Assembly (NCBI GenBank): GCA_019187485.1
Contig: JABAQR010000012.1
Span: 1 to 64,000, forward strand
From: Lysobacterales bacterium
Lineage (GTDB): Bacteria; Pseudomonadota; Gammaproteobacteria; Xanthomonadales; SZUA-5
DNA length: 64,000 bases
Direction: 5' to 3'
A model generated the notes under the pieces. It saw only the letters and a program-made list of their open reading frames with translations. It did no database searches and had not been told where the DNA came from. Both the position numbers and the translations under genes were made by a program. This document shows, piece by piece, positions 62,575-64,000 of the stretch (the first letter of the stretch is position 1; each line of letters opens with the position of its first letter).

Positions 62575-64000
62575 GTGTACGACTACATCATCGTCGGTGC
62601 CGGTTCGGCCGGTTGCGTGCTCGCCAACCGCCTGACCGCCGACGGCCGCCACCGGGTGCTGTTGCTGGAGGCCGGCGGTCGCGACTGGCATCCCTTCATC
62701 CACATGCCGGCGGGTCTCGCCAAGCTGGTCAACGTCAAGTTCCTGAACTGGAGCTACCAGACCGAGCCCGAGCCCGGCCTCGACAACCGTCGCATGTATT
62801 GGCCGCGCGGCAAGGTGCTCGGCGGCTCCAGCTCGATCAACGCGATGTGCTACATCCGCGGCCAGCGCCAGGACTACGACGCCTGGGCGGCGCTCGGCAA
62901 CCGCGGCTGGAGCTGGGCCGAGGTGCTGCCGTATTTCCGCCGCAGCGAGGACAACCAGCGCGGCGCCGACGCGCTGCACGGCGTCGGCGGTCCGTTGTCG
63001 GTGGAGGACCTGCGCCACGTCAATCCGCTGAGCCACGCCTGCCTGGCGGCCGCGGCCGCGGCCGGCCATGTCGCCAACGCGGATTTCAACGGCCCGAGCC
63101 AGCTCGGCTTCGGCCAGTACCAGGTGACGATGCGCAAGGCGCGCCGCTGCAGCGCCGCGGTGGCCTACCTCGGCCCCGCACTCGAGCGCCCGAACCTGAG
63201 CGTCGTCACCCACGCGCACGCCACCCGCGTGCTCTTCGACCGCGATCGCGCGGTCGGCGTCGAGGCGCGCGTCGGCCGTCGCCTGCAGCGCTTCGAGGCG
63301 GCGCGCGAGGTGTTGCTCTGCGGCGGCGCGCTGAACTCGCCGCAATTGCTGCTGCTGTCCGGCGTCGGCCCGGCCGACGAGTTGCGCCGGCACGGGATCG
63401 GCGTGCGCCTGGACGCGCCGGGTGTAGGCCGTCAGCTCAGCGACCATCTGGACATCTGCGTGTTGCAGCGCTGCCGTCAGCCGATCAGCTACGATCGCAC
63501 CAACGATCTGATGGTCGGTCTGCGCTATTACCTGACCGGCAGCGGCATCGGTACCTCGAACATCGCCGAGGTCGGCGGCTTCGTCGCCTCGAAGTATGCC
63601 CACGAAGGCCGCCCGGACCTGCAGTTCCATTTCGTGCCGGCGATGCTCGACGATCATGGTCGCAACCGCCTGCCGGGCTATGGTTTCACCATGCACGCCT
63701 GCCAGTTGCGACCGCAGAGCCGTGGCCATCTCGAACTCGCCAGTGCCGATCCTTTCGTGCCGCCGCGCATCCACGCCAACTATCTGTCGGCGCCGGGCGA
63801 CCTTGCGATGATGATCGAGGGCGTGCGCACCACGCGCGAGATCTTCGCGCAGTCGCCACTCGCACCCTATGCGGGCGAGGAAATCCTGCCCGGCGCCAGC
63901 GCCCGCAGCGAGGAGGAACTGGTCCACTTCATCCGGCGCAAGGCCGAGACCATCTACCACCCGGTCGGCACCTGCCGCATGGGCGGCGACCGCGATGCGG
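62575..64000 (+). CDS. GMC-family FAD oxidoreductase (choline dehydrogenase-like), partial
   Basis: The gene runs off the right edge; about 475 residues are visible. It begins YDYIIVGAGSAGCVLANRL with the FAD-binding GAGSAG (8-13). GGSSSINAMCYIRGQRQDYD follows (GMC signature 1), then GALNSPQLLLLSGVGP (signature 2), and just before the edge YHPVGTCRMGGD with the catalytic histidine. GMC enzymes oxidise alcohols; choline dehydrogenase (BetA) and alkyl alcohol dehydrogenase (AlkJ) are the nearest types, and the substrate is not set by sequence alone. GTG 62575 is backed by a GGGAG site just upstream. Confidence 0.92.
   Translation, partial: MYDYIIVGAGSAGCVLANRLTADGRHRVLLLEAGGRDWHPFIHMPAGLAKLVNVKFLNWSYQTEPEPGLDNRRMYWPRGKVLGGSSSINAMCYIRGQRQDYDAWAALGNRGWSWAEVLPYFRRSEDNQRGADALHGVGGPLSVEDLRHVNPLSHACLAAAAAAGHVANADFNGPSQLGFGQYQVTMRKARRCSAAVAYLGPALERPNLSVVTHAHATRVLFDRDRAVGVEARVGRRLQRFEAAREVLLCGGALNSPQLLLLSGVGPADELRRHGIGVRLDAPGVGRQLSDHLDICVLQRCRQPISYDRTNDLMVGLRYYLTGSGIGTSNIAEVGGFVASKYAHEGRPDLQFHFVPAMLDDHGRNRLPGYGFTMHACQLRPQSRGHLELASADPFVPPRIHANYLSAPGDLAMMIEGVRTTREIFAQSPLAPYAGEEILPGASARSEEELVHFIRRKAETIYHPVGTCRMGGDRDA

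Overview
The window is GC-rich, densely coded gammaproteobacterial chromosome. It most resembles Lysobacterales (Xanthomonadales), possibly a Rhodanobacteraceae-like lineage. The main clues are a YebC that opens with the Xanthomonas-style start [13 protein letters not shown], the DUF6776-bactofilin-erpA gene order, a FimX-like degenerate GGDEF/EAL protein and a TPR-fused Ser/Thr kinase. This is inference from gene content; there is no rRNA or other marker in the window. I saw no tRNA, rRNA, CRISPR array, prophage or complete insertion sequence.

Left end (1-5340): remnants of three mobile elements (the end of an IS66-like transposase, an IS1634-like fragment, and 25-bp tandem repeats like IS21-family ends) abut a coupled hisS-hutH pair. 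A secreted DUF4124 protein and a cluster of short REP-like repeats follow. 5340-11453: an EF-G-like GTPase, a DUF1451-like protein, a P-loop kinase, a DUF4442 hotdog protein, murU, a DjlA-like co-chaperone and rpe.

11454-18843 is a signalling block: an OmpR-type response regulator resembling PdsR, an A-type Fe-S carrier, a large hybrid histidine kinase and a 908-residue FimX-like protein. 18844-24868 holds DUF6776, bactofilin, erpA, an AmpE-like membrane protein, a nested repeat/MITE structure, maeB and yebC. 24946-29711 is a divergent pair of a membrane Ser/Thr kinase with TPRs and a TPR-GGDEF protein.

29792-37014 is an envelope block: tamB, tamA and a DegP-type protease with a sigma-E-like promoter. 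37256-42268 is metabolic: intracellular PHB depolymerase, an MFS/NTT-like carrier, an AidB-like acyl-CoA dehydrogenase and a single-domain asparaginase-like protein. 42369-45566 encodes the most unusual protein here, a RelE-like/UvrD-like helicase/ankyrin fusion. Next come a long apolipoprotein N-acyltransferase with an extra C-terminal half, a coupled Pro-rich membrane protein, a secreted SGNH hydrolase, a GNAT acetyltransferase and an orphan MacB/FtsX-type permease.

Right end (53758-61490): a complete cytochrome c maturation operon in the order ccmABCDEFGHI on the minus strand. A G-rich inverted repeat splits it between ccmA and ccmB, and a DUF3293 gene precedes it. A MOSC protein and a GMC oxidoreductase cut by the window edge finish the window. 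Several families of short dispersed inverted repeats lie in the intergenic gaps. Three TGC-N3-GCA palindromes, one of them just upstream of phaZ, look like possible PhaR-type operators.
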